From NCBI RefSeq assembly GCF_900115465.1, contig NZ_FOWN01000006.1:1-64000 (forward strand): a DNA stretch of 64,000 bases, read 5' to 3'. The number at the start of each line of letters is the position of its first letter. Position 1 is the first letter of the stretch. Shown piece by piece: positions 53,463 to 62,367 of the stretch. The position numbers and the translations under genes were made by a program. The notes beneath the pieces were generated by a model, which was not told the DNA's origin, ran no database searches, and was given only the letters and a program-made list of their open reading frames with translations. This DNA comes from Halolactibacillus alkaliphilus (GTDB lineage: Bacteria > Bacillota > Bacilli > Bacillales > Amphibacillaceae).

Positions 53463-54308
53463 TTACACCTCCCATTTAACAGGCTTCGTTTCAAAAACAT
53501 GATAGTAATTGACTAGCACTTGCTTTAACCCGTTCTTCATATTTTCCCTTAATGCCATATAATGCAGAGAATCTTTTTGTGCTTCTTTATGTGCAGCAAC
53601 AATTAAATCTGTGAAGATATTTATCTTTTGCATGCCTTCTTTTGCACATCGCTTTAGGTTAGCATCACCAGATGAACTCCCGCCATGAAGCACCAGCGGT
53701 ACATCTACTTTTTCAACAATGTCATGAAGGCGTTCAAAATTTATTTTAGGTTCTCCAACATATTGACCATGAGCGGTCCCTATAGACACTGCCAAAGCAT
53801 CGACATGTGTTGCTTGAATAAAATTATATGCATCTTCTACCTCTGTATAGTGTGAATCATCATTACTTTCACCCTCGTAAGAGACAGCATTCGAACCAAC
53901 GTGCCCAATCTCACCTTCAACTGTTACACCGCATCCATGGGCGTAGTCGACAACTTGTTTTGTTAAACGAACATTCTCGTCATAGTTTAAAGAAGAACCA
54001 TCAAACATGACCGAATTAAATCCTAAATTTATTGCTTTTTTTATGAAATCTAAATCCGTTCCGTGATCTAAATGCAAAACAATCGGCACTTTTGCTTTAT
54101 TTGCGTAATAGTGTCCAATCCAAGCTGCTTCTTCTAAGTCTAGATAGTCTTGATGTGATTGAGCGTAGGCAAGAATTAGTGGCAGCCCTAGACTCTCTGC
54201 TGTTTCAGTGTATACTTTAGCCGTTAAGCTATCGATAAAATTAGTCGCCGGAATGGCATAGTTATTTTCTTTTGCTATTTTAAACAACGCACTTGAATTA
54301 ACAATCAC
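53463..54308 (-). CDS. Class II ketose-bisphosphate aldolase
   Basis: 281 residues from GTG 54308 with a GAGGGA site. Zinc-dependent aldolase of the FbaA/GatY/KbaY family: zinc His in VLHLDHGTD, EGEIGHVGSN, SIGTAHGQYVG and VLHGGSSSG. It splits a ketose 1,6-bisphosphate (tagatose, fructose or similar) into dihydroxyacetone phosphate and an aldehyde. The galactitol-family PTS in front points to a tagatose-like route, but a phosphate dehydrogenase and a 6-phosphate kinase are missing here. Confidence 0.88.
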   Translation of the reverse strand: MIVNSSALFKIAKENNYAIPATNFIDSLTAKVYTETAESLGLPLILAYAQSHQDYLDLEEAAWIGHYYANKAKVPIVLHLDHGTDLDFIKKAINLGFNSVMFDGSSLNYDENVRLTKQVVDYAHGCGVTVEGEIGHVGSNAVSYEGESNDDSHYTEVEDAYNFIQATHVDALAVSIGTAHGQYVGEPKINFERLHDIVEKVDVPLVLHGGSSSGDANLKRCAKEGMQKINIFTDLIVAAHKEAQKDSLHYMALRENMKNGLKQVLVNYYHVFETKPVKWEV

Positions 54309-54340
54309 TTAGCATCCCTCGTTTCTTTAACGGTTACTTG

Positions 54341-54379
54341 AAGCGACAACGTGTCTTTGGAACAGGTTGTCGCTTTTAT
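54341..54379 (-). promoter_or_regulatory. Hairpin between gatB and aldolase gene
   Basis: AAGCGACAAC / GTTGTCGCTT, 15-base loop. On the transcribed minus strand only a weak T-run follows, so partial termination is likely, giving more PTS than enzyme message. Confidence 0.5.
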
Positions 54380-54382
54380 CCC

Positions 54383-54664
54383 TTATTTTAATTTTTGTTC
54401 AATCGCGTCATACACTTGTTCAGCACCAATACCAGTTAAGAGCGGCACACCATTGATGACTTTTTCTTTTATTTTATCTGGAACGACAGTCGTTGTAACA
54501 ATCGCATCATAATCATCAATCTTATTCATTTCATCAGCTACTTTTGATTGATATAGCGTCACCTCTTTATCTAAGTCTTTTTCTTTTAACCATTCTTTAA
54601 TTTTCCCTGTGACTACCGTTGAGGTAGCAACACCAGTTCCACACATAATAAGTAACTTTTTCAT
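54383..54664 (-). CDS. gatB: PTS galactitol-type EIIB
   Basis: 93 residues. The phospho-accepting Cys is in LLIMCGTGVATSTVV (Cys8), with the P-loop-like GTGVATST after it, as in GatB/SgcB. It passes phosphate from EIIA to the incoming sugar. It lies one base after gatC, with GGAG in the gatC end. Confidence 0.93.
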   Translation of the reverse strand: MKKLLIMCGTGVATSTVVTGKIKEWLKEKDLDKEVTLYQSKVADEMNKIDDYDAIVTTTVVPDKIKEKVINGVPLLTGIGAEQVYDAIEQKLK

Positions 54665-54665
54665 T

Positions 54666-56012
54666 TTACTTTTCTCCTTCTGCCATAGAGCGGCGTGGTT
54701 TTAGTTTATTTACATAATATAAGCCCATAATCGTTACAATACCGATGGCGCCAATACCAATCCAACCTAAATGTTCAGATGCTGCCACATACATTAACGT
54801 TGTCCAAAGACCGCCTTCTGCCATTGCTGTAATGCTCGTATTCCCTGCCATATCGAAATTCGACGCGATTGCTGCTTCTGTAACTAATGGTGCAACCCAT
54901 GACGTAATATAAAGAATAGAAGCCATATAAACAGTACCACCTACTACCGTTCGAATGATATTACCACCAAAAACAGCCGCCATCAAAGCCACAACAAAAG
55001 GAATTGTCGCCAAGTCACCAAATGGCAAAGTTGTATTACCAGGTAGTATAATAGCCAAAGCAATCGTAATAGGAACGAGTAAAAGTGAGGATGATAAAAC
55101 AGCAGGATGTCCAACAGACAATGCTGAGTCCATTCCTATATATAACTCTCTTCCAGGGAATCTTTTTCTTACAAATTCTGTCGCAGATTCTGATATTGGC
55201 GTAAGCCCTTCCATAAGTAACGATACCATTCTTGGCATTAAAATCATGACCGCAGCCGTCGAAACACCAAGTTCACCAATACCACCCACATCATAGCCAG
55301 CTAAAACACCGATAACTAGCCCGATCATTAATCCCATCACGGTCGTATCACCAAAAATACCAAATTTCTTTTGGATTGTTTCAGGATCAGCTTCTAGATT
55401 TCTAAAGCCTGGGATACGGTCAAACAACCAATTCATCGGCACAGCAAAGATAAACCCAGGGGCCGACGTCCCATGTGGGAAAGTAATATTAGGGAAACCA
55501 TAAAACTTATTAATAATAGGACCAATCATATCCCCTAATAAAATAATCATTGCAAAATAAACAGCTGTTGCGAATAGACCTAAAGCAAAGTTACCACTTA
55601 CAACGTAAACGAGTGATGCAGCAAATGCAGCATGCCAAAAATTCCATATGTCGACATTAAGCGTTTTGGTTAAACCGAACACGAGTAAAAGAATATTGAT
55701 GACAATACCAATAGGAATTGATAAACTACCTAATATAGTTCCGTATGAAATCGCCGCAGCTGCTGGCCATCCAACATCAATCGTCGTTAAGCTAAGACCA
55801 AATCTTTCAACCATTGTTTGTGCCGCTGGACCGAGCGAATTACCTAATAAGCCAATGACAAGATTTAAACCAACAAAGCCAATCCCTACTTTAAGACCAG
55901 AAATAAATGCTTTTCCTGGTTTTGCACCTAGAATAAGTCCAAAAGCAAAAATAAGAATCGGTAACACGACTGTTGCTCCTAAATCAACAAACCACTGTAA
56001 TGCATTTAACAT
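54666..56012 (-). CDS. gatC: PTS galactitol-type EIIC permease
   Basis: 448 residues with about ten membrane segments. It matches the Gat family of EIIC: LGATVVLPILIFAFGLILG at the start, GWPAAAAISYGTILG, and a central loop FPNITFPHGTSAPGFIFAVPMN. It takes up and phosphorylates galactitol or a related polyol or pentitol; the exact sugar is not given by sequence. TAGGAGG before the ATG. Confidence 0.93.
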   Translation of the reverse strand: MLNALQWFVDLGATVVLPILIFAFGLILGAKPGKAFISGLKVGIGFVGLNLVIGLLGNSLGPAAQTMVERFGLSLTTIDVGWPAAAAISYGTILGSLSIPIGIVINILLLVFGLTKTLNVDIWNFWHAAFAASLVYVVSGNFALGLFATAVYFAMIILLGDMIGPIINKFYGFPNITFPHGTSAPGFIFAVPMNWLFDRIPGFRNLEADPETIQKKFGIFGDTTVMGLMIGLVIGVLAGYDVGGIGELGVSTAAVMILMPRMVSLLMEGLTPISESATEFVRKRFPGRELYIGMDSALSVGHPAVLSSSLLLVPITIALAIILPGNTTLPFGDLATIPFVVALMAAVFGGNIIRTVVGGTVYMASILYITSWVAPLVTEAAIASNFDMAGNTSITAMAEGGLWTTLMYVAASEHLGWIGIGAIGIVTIMGLYYVNKLKPRRSMAEGEK

Positions 56013-56028
56013 GTAAATTCCTCCTATA

Positions 56029-56487
56029 CTAGATAAGTTTTTGATCCCGAATAATGCTTAAGTAGTCCTCTATATTTGAACAGGCGAGCATAGCTGTTAG
56101 TACTTCTTTTTTTTGAAATACATCCATTAATTTTCTTAATATGTCTAACTGTTCAGCTGGCTCTTTTAACGCTAACATGAAAATTAATTGAACCGGCACT
56201 AATTCTTTAGAGCCATCCATTGCCTTAAAATGTACAGGTTTTTTTAACGACATAAAACCAATTTGTGATTGCTTCACCTTATCACTGTCCGTGTGTGGAA
56301 TCGCAATACCGATATGATTAACATATAAACCAGTCGGAAAATGCTCCTCCCTTGTCATCACACTTTCTATAAACTGGTCTGTTACTAAGTCTTCAGCTTG
56401 AAAATGATTGGCTAACATGTTGAGCGCGGATTCTTTTGTGTCCACTTTATCTTTTTGCAATAGGATGATTTGTTTATCAAATAACAT
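56029..56487 (-). CDS. gatA: PTS EIIA, galactitol/fructose type
   Basis: 152 residues, PTS_EIIA_2 domain with the phospho-accepting His in GIAIPHTDSDKV. It receives phosphate from HPr and hands it to GatB, and may also phosphorylate the regulator encoded upstream. TTGGAG site; 16 bases to gatC. Confidence 0.93.
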   Translation of the reverse strand: MLFDKQIILLQKDKVDTKESALNMLANHFQAEDLVTDQFIESVMTREEHFPTGLYVNHIGIAIPHTDSDKVKQSQIGFMSLKKPVHFKAMDGSKELVPVQLIFMLALKEPAEQLDILRKLMDVFQKKEVLTAMLACSNIEDYLSIIRDQKLI

Positions 56488-56502
56488 AACACTTACTCCA
56501 AT

Positions 56503-58476
56503 CTATATATGCGTATTTTCACTAATAAATGTTAATAAGTCCCTTTTATCGGTCACTGCACACATCTTTTTCACATTTTCTTTTGTCTCAACCAATTGAT
56601 ATAGTTCCGCAAAGACATGCTTAATTTCTGCTAAGTCCTTCTCTGCAACACCGATAAAAATAATTAACTGGACTTTGTTTGTCCCCCACTGAATGCAATC
56701 TTGTAATGTTATGATAGACAAAAAAGATGCTTTTAACGTATGCGAAGAGGCATGTGGAATAGCAACGCCTGTGTATAAACTTGTCTCACCCATAGCCTCT
56801 CGTTCATAGAGTGACTGCTTGAATTCATTTGTGACAAGCCCCATTTTACAAGCTTCTTCTGAAAAAAAGTCTAAGATATGATCTTTGGATAAAAACGTCT
56901 CTTTAAGGTAAACTAAGTCTGGCGTTATAAATTTTGCTAACTTCCCTCTTGATTTTATCGAAACAGGCATTAAAGTGGACTTGCTCTCGCTTAATTCCTC
57001 ATAATTTTGTTTGATTTCTCTCATTTCTGACGCTGTCACTAATGGTGATACGTAGATGACCTTTTGTTTATCATAGGATAGTGGTATGGAAGAAATAATC
57101 ATATCTGCCTCATCTAACGTATTTTCATAAAAATCAGCCAAAGAAATGGTTTCAATCATCGTTGTTGCTGGTAGGGCATGTTTAATTTTGTTGTAAATTA
57201 ATTCAGAGGTTGCTAATGCTTTTTCACATACGATGAGTATTCTATTCGTCGGAATCTTTTTCTCAATAGCTACTTGAAAGTGTATGGTTACAAAAGATAT
57301 GTCATGGTCATTCAATTGAATGTGGTACGTTTCTTCAACATCGTTTAATAAATACCACACCATGTTAAAAAGTACGTTATACTGACGTTTGACACTTTCA
57401 AGCAACGGATTCGTTAACGTAACCCCTATTTTCAATCGATAAATCATCGTTGTCATATGCGCAATTAAAACGTCTAAAAGATGTTCATCCGTTTGTAAAT
57501 CGACTTGCAACATATGACTCATTTTTTTAATTAACTGTGTAACGAGCTCAATCATTTCAGCATCTGCTTGTGCGACTTGTTTGATTGGCTTAATATCATG
57601 CGCAAAAAGTAAACCACTTAAATACTCTACCTCATTCTCATCCACTTTTAGATTCAACTCTTTATTCAGCATCTGTGATAATTCAACAGCTATTAAATAA
57701 GACTCCATATATGTGGCATTTTCCATAAATAATTGCTTTTTCTTCCTTATTCTAAAACTATTGCAACGTCTTTGAACGAAAATCAACAAGCTGATAAATA
57801 ATGAATCTTTATAGTAGTCATTTAACGGGCGACCTGTCATAGATAAAAGATTGTCACAGGTCGTTTTAATATGGTGAATGATTTCTTCAGAAAAGAAGAG
57901 CGTCGCAATTTCCTCCAATACACGTTCTTTTTTAGATATGTCTCCAATCGACTTATAATCTAGTAAAGAAAATATATACTGTTTTAATACGTGCTGAATG
58001 TCTTTTTCATCGCCACTCATTCTCGTCCCTAAATGATCTGATATTAGCCTTACATCTTTACCCTGGAAAAACGTTTGAATTGCTTCAATATCTTTTCTCA
58101 ATGAGCTCACACTCACAACATAATCGATGGATAATTGTTCATATGTCATGTGTTCACTATCTAAAAGTAACCTTTTCATAATATCTCTTTGTCTATCCTC
58201 TGGTGAAAAAGATGTATAATTCGGGGATAAGTGTTCAAGCAAACTTTTTTTAAACAGGTATTTCGATTGGCTTGACCCATTAAGAATTAAACCTTTTCTT
58301 GGAATTTTTTCAATCCAAACGGAATCATCCATTAATACATTCAACCATTTCACATCATCATAAATTGTTTTTGTAGAAACAGATAATTTGTTACTAAAGA
58401 AATTAGCCGGCCGGTAGTCTACTTCCTCCATTAACATTTTGTAAAGATCAAATCTCCGAGAATTAATTTTATTCAT
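56503..58476 (-). CDS. PRD-containing transcriptional activator with EIIB/EIIA-like domains
   Basis: 657 residues, MtlR/LicR type. Order: N-terminal helix-turn-helix pair (about 1-160; FFSNKLSVSTKTIYDDVKWL), two PTS regulation domains (about 175-400), an EIIB(Gat)-like part with Cys in RILIVCEKALATS (about 405-490) and a C-terminal EIIA-like part with His in GVAIPHASSH (about 510-650). Phosphorylation of these domains by HPr and the PTS tells it whether sugar is arriving. It should activate this gat operon, of which it is the first gene. Confidence 0.92.
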   Translation of the reverse strand: MNKINSRRFDLYKMLMEEVDYRPANFFSNKLSVSTKTIYDDVKWLNVLMDDSVWIEKIPRKGLILNGSSQSKYLFKKSLLEHLSPNYTSFSPEDRQRDIMKRLLLDSEHMTYEQLSIDYVVSVSSLRKDIEAIQTFFQGKDVRLISDHLGTRMSGDEKDIQHVLKQYIFSLLDYKSIGDISKKERVLEEIATLFFSEEIIHHIKTTCDNLLSMTGRPLNDYYKDSLFISLLIFVQRRCNSFRIRKKKQLFMENATYMESYLIAVELSQMLNKELNLKVDENEVEYLSGLLFAHDIKPIKQVAQADAEMIELVTQLIKKMSHMLQVDLQTDEHLLDVLIAHMTTMIYRLKIGVTLTNPLLESVKRQYNVLFNMVWYLLNDVEETYHIQLNDHDISFVTIHFQVAIEKKIPTNRILIVCEKALATSELIYNKIKHALPATTMIETISLADFYENTLDEADMIISSIPLSYDKQKVIYVSPLVTASEMREIKQNYEELSESKSTLMPVSIKSRGKLAKFITPDLVYLKETFLSKDHILDFFSEEACKMGLVTNEFKQSLYEREAMGETSLYTGVAIPHASSHTLKASFLSIITLQDCIQWGTNKVQLIIFIGVAEKDLAEIKHVFAELYQLVETKENVKKMCAVTDKRDLLTFISENTHI

Positions 58477-58507
58477 TTTGATTTCCCCTTTATCTTTTTA
58501 CAACTTA

Positions 58508-58526
58508 ATTATAGTAAACGCTTTCT
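58508..58526 (-). promoter_or_regulatory. Promoter with cre-like box for the gat operon
   Basis: On the minus strand TATAAT (58513-58508) follows AGAAAGCGTTTACT (58526-58513), which fits the cre consensus except at its two outer bases. The two touch, so CcpA could block the promoter. Confidence 0.5.
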
Positions 58527-58662
58527 TTATTAACCATGACATGTTTCTTCCACATTAATGTGGAAGGACAATCAGACGCATCGTTCCTTTTAAACTATAT
58601 CAATCTGTTTAAGCTATAAAAAACTATATAAATCAACTCATTATACAACATTTTCATAAGAA

Positions 58663-58711
58663 AAAACCCAAAAAGAAGGGCCGTTTTTGGCGTCCGTTCT
58701 TTTTGGGTTTT
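58663..58711 (-). terminator. Terminator of the DsrE-like gene
   Basis: AAAACCCAAAAAGAA pairs with its full complement; T-rich tail on both sides. Confidence 0.85.
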
Positions 58712-58779
58712 CTTAACGTTCTTAAGAAACATTCCACTTATATAAGTACGTCAATTCTCTCCCAAGAAGGTTATTAACT

Positions 58780-59109
58780 CTAAGGTTTGATATAACTTGC
58801 CCCGTGATGCTGTTGATCACTTAAATAGACAACGCCTGAGGGCACTGTTTCTATTCCTTCAACTAATTCTGATTGACTTAAGCCTTTGCTCGTCAAGGAA
58901 ACAAGGCAAGCTTTTATTTTTACTTCTTTTTTCAGCACATGGCGTAATCTATCACTGACTTCACTCGTTTTTGTAAGACCGCTAATCGCCGGGCCATTAA
59001 CTAACATAATCACTTCTTCATTCGCATAGTCAATCATGTTGTTCGCATTGTTTAGGGCTAATTGCCACTTTTCCATTTCATCAATATGAAAAATCACACG
59101 TCTCATCAT
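58780..59109 (-). CDS. DsrE/DsrF-like small protein
   Basis: 109 residues with the DsrE-like alpha/beta fold (VIFHIDEMEKWQLALNNANNMIDY, EEVIMLVNGPAI, VYLSDQQHHGASYIKP). Relatives relay sulfur or act in unknown ways; a single Cys (KIKACLVSL) lies near the usual position. No function is claimed. GGGGGA ribosome site. It lies 52 bases downstream of the chemoreceptor gene on the same strand and could be cotranscribed. Confidence 0.75.
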   Translation of the reverse strand: MMRRVIFHIDEMEKWQLALNNANNMIDYANEEVIMLVNGPAISGLTKTSEVSDRLRHVLKKEVKIKACLVSLTSKGLSQSELVEGIETVPSGVVYLSDQQHHGASYIKP

Positions 59110-59160
59110 CTATTCCCCCTATCACATTCCATTGTAACGCGAATACACAAAAGATGCGAC

Positions 59161-60894
59161 TTATAGCGTTTCGTCTAGATTGAATTGGTTCACTTCTTCA
59201 TCGAGTGTACCCGATAAAGCAAGTAAAACATCACCAAGTGACTTGATCTCGTCAAGTGCAGCCGTTTGCTCTTCAATTGAAGCTGATACCTCTTCAGTTG
59301 ATGAGGCATTTTCCTCAGCAATGGAAGAAAGATTTTCTAATACGGCAATGATGTCATCTTTATAGTGGCGCATGTCTTCTCCCGATGTTTTAAGGGCGTT
59401 GACATGTTGTTTTGATGTTTCGATAGCTGCACTGATTGCGTCGTATTGTTTTTTATTGTGCTGGATTTTTTCTGATTGCTTGGTAAAGTTAGCTAAGACG
59501 TCCGTCATCTTCTCAACAGCGTCCGTTGTACTTTTTTGCAGATTCATCACGATATCGTCAATATCCGCTGTTGAAGCAGTAGACTCTTCAGCAAGCTTTC
59601 TAATTTCATTCGCTACAACCGCAAAGCCTTTTCCGGCTTCTCCAGCACGTGCTGATTCAATCGCAGCATTTAAAGCTAGTAAATTCGTCTGTTCGGCAAT
59701 ACTGGCAATGACTTGTGATGCTTTAGATATATCTGTAGCACTGTCATTTGTTTTCTTAATCTTCTCTGCAATCGCTTGGGTATCTCGTTCACTCTGTTTT
59801 GATAAACTCACCAACTCACCAATCTCTGTTAATCCTGCACCCACTGCGTGATGAACTTGGTCATTTGATTTCATTAATTCCATGACTATTGTAGCGTTTT
59901 GATCAATTTTTTCTCCGAGTAAATTCCCTTGTTCTGCGCCTGATTCTATTCCTTGTGCTTGCGCTTGCGCACCCTCTGCCACTTCATTCATCGCACGTGC
60001 AACGTCCTCTGATGCTTTAGCTGTTTGTGTTGTATTGACATTGACAACACTGGCTGCCTCGGCAACCTTATCAGATGATACCTGAATGGACTGCATCACT
60101 GTTTTTAGTGCGGTTGTTGTTTCCATTAATGCTGCTGAAATGGCGCCCATTTCATCTTTTCTCTGTTGATATTTAGCTGGAACTGTCACGGTTAAATCTT
60201 TCTTTCCAATATGCGTGGCTATTTCTTTTAACTCATTTAACGGCCCAATCAATGATTGTGACACAAAAAAGACGACAACAAGCATGATCACCATCGCTAC
60301 ACCACCGACCAACATAAAGACTGGCAATAGCTGCTCTAAATAAGACGCAATTAATTGATCAATGTCTTCTTTGGGTGCACCTGCAAAGAGCGCTCCGATG
60401 AGTTCACCCGATTGATTATATACCGGCCGATAGGCTGTATAATAGTCATGATTTGCAATCACCGCTTCCCCTAGATAATGCTCATTATTTAAGAGTTGAT
60501 TTTCAACCGCTTGATTATTTAGCTCTGTTCCCACAATACGTTGACCATCATCATCCGTAATACTTGTCGATCGTCTAGTGAATGTTGTGCCGTTATAATC
60601 AAATAACGTGAAGACTCGGTCAAGTTGAAGGCTGAGAACGTCAAGCGCAGCTGTGATGGTGTCTTGGCCTACGTCTGTTATATTCAACACATCCGACGGT
60701 GCATCTTCACTGTCATTTAACCGATAATTTAAAAACAACTCGGCTGCGTTTAACGTTTCATTTAATGCTTGATCTAAATACATCTCTTCCAACTGATTAG
60801 ACGCTATCTGATAACTTATTGCCGTCACCCCGATCATTATAATCAACGTCAACGTACCAAAAAGTACTAACATTTTCTGTTTCAAACTACGCAT
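59161..60894 (-). CDS. Methyl-accepting chemotaxis protein with Cache sensor
   Basis: 577 residues from ATG 60894; ATG 60906 directly abuts the AAGGGA site and ATG 60957 lacks one. Membrane segment (about 8-30), extracytoplasmic single-Cache-like domain (about 35-185; [14 protein letters not shown] ... [18 protein letters not shown]), second membrane segment (about 190-215), HAMP and the MCP coiled coil with tip [19 protein letters not shown]. It senses an outside small molecule and signals to CheA. Upstream, minus-strand TAAA (60942-60939) and ACCGAAAT about 14 bases on resemble a sigma-D flagellar promoter (weak). Confidence 0.92.
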   Translation of the reverse strand: MRSLKQKMLVLFGTLTLIIMIGVTAISYQIASNQLEEMYLDQALNETLNAAELFLNYRLNDSEDAPSDVLNITDVGQDTITAALDVLSLQLDRVFTLFDYNGTTFTRRSTSITDDDGQRIVGTELNNQAVENQLLNNEHYLGEAVIANHDYYTAYRPVYNQSGELIGALFAGAPKEDIDQLIASYLEQLLPVFMLVGGVAMVIMLVVVFFVSQSLIGPLNELKEIATHIGKKDLTVTVPAKYQQRKDEMGAISAALMETTTALKTVMQSIQVSSDKVAEAASVVNVNTTQTAKASEDVARAMNEVAEGAQAQAQGIESGAEQGNLLGEKIDQNATIVMELMKSNDQVHHAVGAGLTEIGELVSLSKQSERDTQAIAEKIKKTNDSATDISKASQVIASIAEQTNLLALNAAIESARAGEAGKGFAVVANEIRKLAEESTASTADIDDIVMNLQKSTTDAVEKMTDVLANFTKQSEKIQHNKKQYDAISAAIETSKQHVNALKTSGEDMRHYKDDIIAVLENLSSIAEENASSTEEVSASIEEQTAALDEIKSLGDVLLALSGTLDEEVNQFNLDETL

Positions 60895-61056
60895 ATTGAT
60901 ATTCATTCCCTTCTTTATTTCGGTTGTTTTTCTTATATTTAGGAAAACCTTGTTCATTTTATCACAATTAATGTCCTCTCACTATACTTTTTATGGAAAT
61001 GTCATTTTTTGTTCACAACTTAAGGCTCACGACCTTTTCTTCATATGCGAATAGAA

Positions 61057-61096
61057 AAAAACAGATTTAGCACAAGACGCATGACCGAATCTGTTT
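61057..61096 (-). terminator. Terminator of the helicase-LexA gene
   Basis: On the minus strand AAACAGATT pairs with AATCTGTTT around a 20-base loop and is followed by more T. It lies just after the stop codon. Confidence 0.75.
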
Positions 61097-61101
61097 TATC
61101 A

Positions 61102-62367
61102 TTATTTTCTTTTAAATACACCGATCACTTTACCATTAACCTGAACATCTCGACTATCCATCAAAATAGGCTCATAAGCATGATTTTCCGATTGTAGAAT
61201 CACTTGACTTCCCATCGGATTATAGCGCTTCATTGTCGCTTCTTGGTCAATCACAGCAATAACAATATCCCCATTATTTGCTGTTTGTTGCCGGTGCACA
61301 ATGACAATGTCTCCAGGCGCGATACCTGCATTAATCATACTGTCACCTTTGACTGTGAGTGCGAAGCTTTCACTTTCTCTTATGACAAATGTTTTAGGTA
61401 GCAAACAACTTTCTGAATAATACTCAATCGCACTTATAGGAACACCTGCAGCAACATCTCCTACAATAGGAATATCAACTAAAGGTTCTGTGGAAGCCAG
61501 TTGGGTTTCTCGGTCTATAACACTTACTATTTTAGTATCATCCTTATTTTCTAGTATGTCATATACTTTCTGTTGCCTGAAATTATGATAACAATAATAA
61601 TTATCTTCTGCCGGATAAAATTGTGGTTGACAAGCAGGGATATCAGATACGCTGTCACCGTGTCGGTCTATCAAAATAACTTCTAAGCCATCAGTGACAA
61701 CCCCATATTTAACATGTTCATTTGCTTCCATATATGTTTTTAATTGTTGTAAGCCATCTTGAGTACTTTCACCAAACGCCTTCGTTTCTATGAAGATATA
61801 GGGACGCTCTTGTCCGTTATGATGAATCTTGACTGCAAGATCAACATACCCTCGTTTAGAAAATTGTTGGACAGGATACTCAAGTTCAAGTAAAACATCT
61901 GGATACTGATAACTTTCAATAAGTTCTTTTATAACCCATTGTCTGACTTTCTCTTCTTTACTATTTAAATCTGACACCTGATCAGTTAATCGATAATCCA
62001 TTATAGATAGCGTTCGATAAGGGTGTAACTTCCGGTCACGGTACATCCTTAGATGTTGCGGATTTAGTTCCTTTATAAGTTCTGATGGTTTTCTTACTGA
62101 TGTCATATAAAGCAAATCATTCGCACGCGTCATACCAACGTATAAAAGCTTGCGCTCCTCTGTTCTCACAGTATCTTCATCATCAATATCAGCAAATTTA
62201 TAATTTGGTATAATTCCATCATCTAGATTGACAAGTAGGATCACTTTAAATTCAAGCCCTTTTATCGAATGCATCGTTAAGCATTTAACAGCGTCTTTCT
62301 CAAAATCGGGTTTTTGAACTTTGAGTTGATGGACTGGAATTTTTTTCTGATAATAAGTACTGCTCAA
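61102..62367 (-). CDS. 3' part of a frameshifted fusion: UvrD C-terminal part, PD-(D/E)XK nuclease, LexA-like S24 peptidase
   Basis: Open frame of 421 codons; its first ATG has no ribosome site, because it continues the upstream frame. Parts: UvrD motifs V-VI (VKCLTMHSIKGLEFKVILL; ERKLLYVGMTRANDLLYM); a type I restriction/HSDR-like nuclease with GYVDLAVKI and IFIETKAFGE (D...E-x-K); and a C-terminal S24 domain with cleavage-site Ala-Gly in VGDVAAGVPI, Ser in VKGDSMINAG and Lys in EATMKRY. All S24 catalytic features of LexA are present, but there is no LexA DNA-binding domain; helicase and nuclease take its place. Loss of one A in the A7 run at 62340-62346 joins it to the upstream frame, giving 810 residues. 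Confidence 0.85.
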   Translation of the reverse strand: MSSTYYQKKIPVHQLKVQKPDFEKDAVKCLTMHSIKGLEFKVILLVNLDDGIIPNYKFADIDDEDTVRTEERKLLYVGMTRANDLLYMTSVRKPSELIKELNPQHLRMYRDRKLHPYRTLSIMDYRLTDQVSDLNSKEEKVRQWVIKELIESYQYPDVLLELEYPVQQFSKRGYVDLAVKIHHNGQERPYIFIETKAFGESTQDGLQQLKTYMEANEHVKYGVVTDGLEVILIDRHGDSVSDIPACQPQFYPAEDNYYCYHNFRQQKVYDILENKDDTKIVSVIDRETQLASTEPLVDIPIVGDVAAGVPISAIEYYSESCLLPKTFVIRESESFALTVKGDSMINAGIAPGDIVIVHRQQTANNGDIVIAVIDQEATMKRYNPMGSQVILQSENHAYEPILMDSRDVQVNGKVIGVFKRK

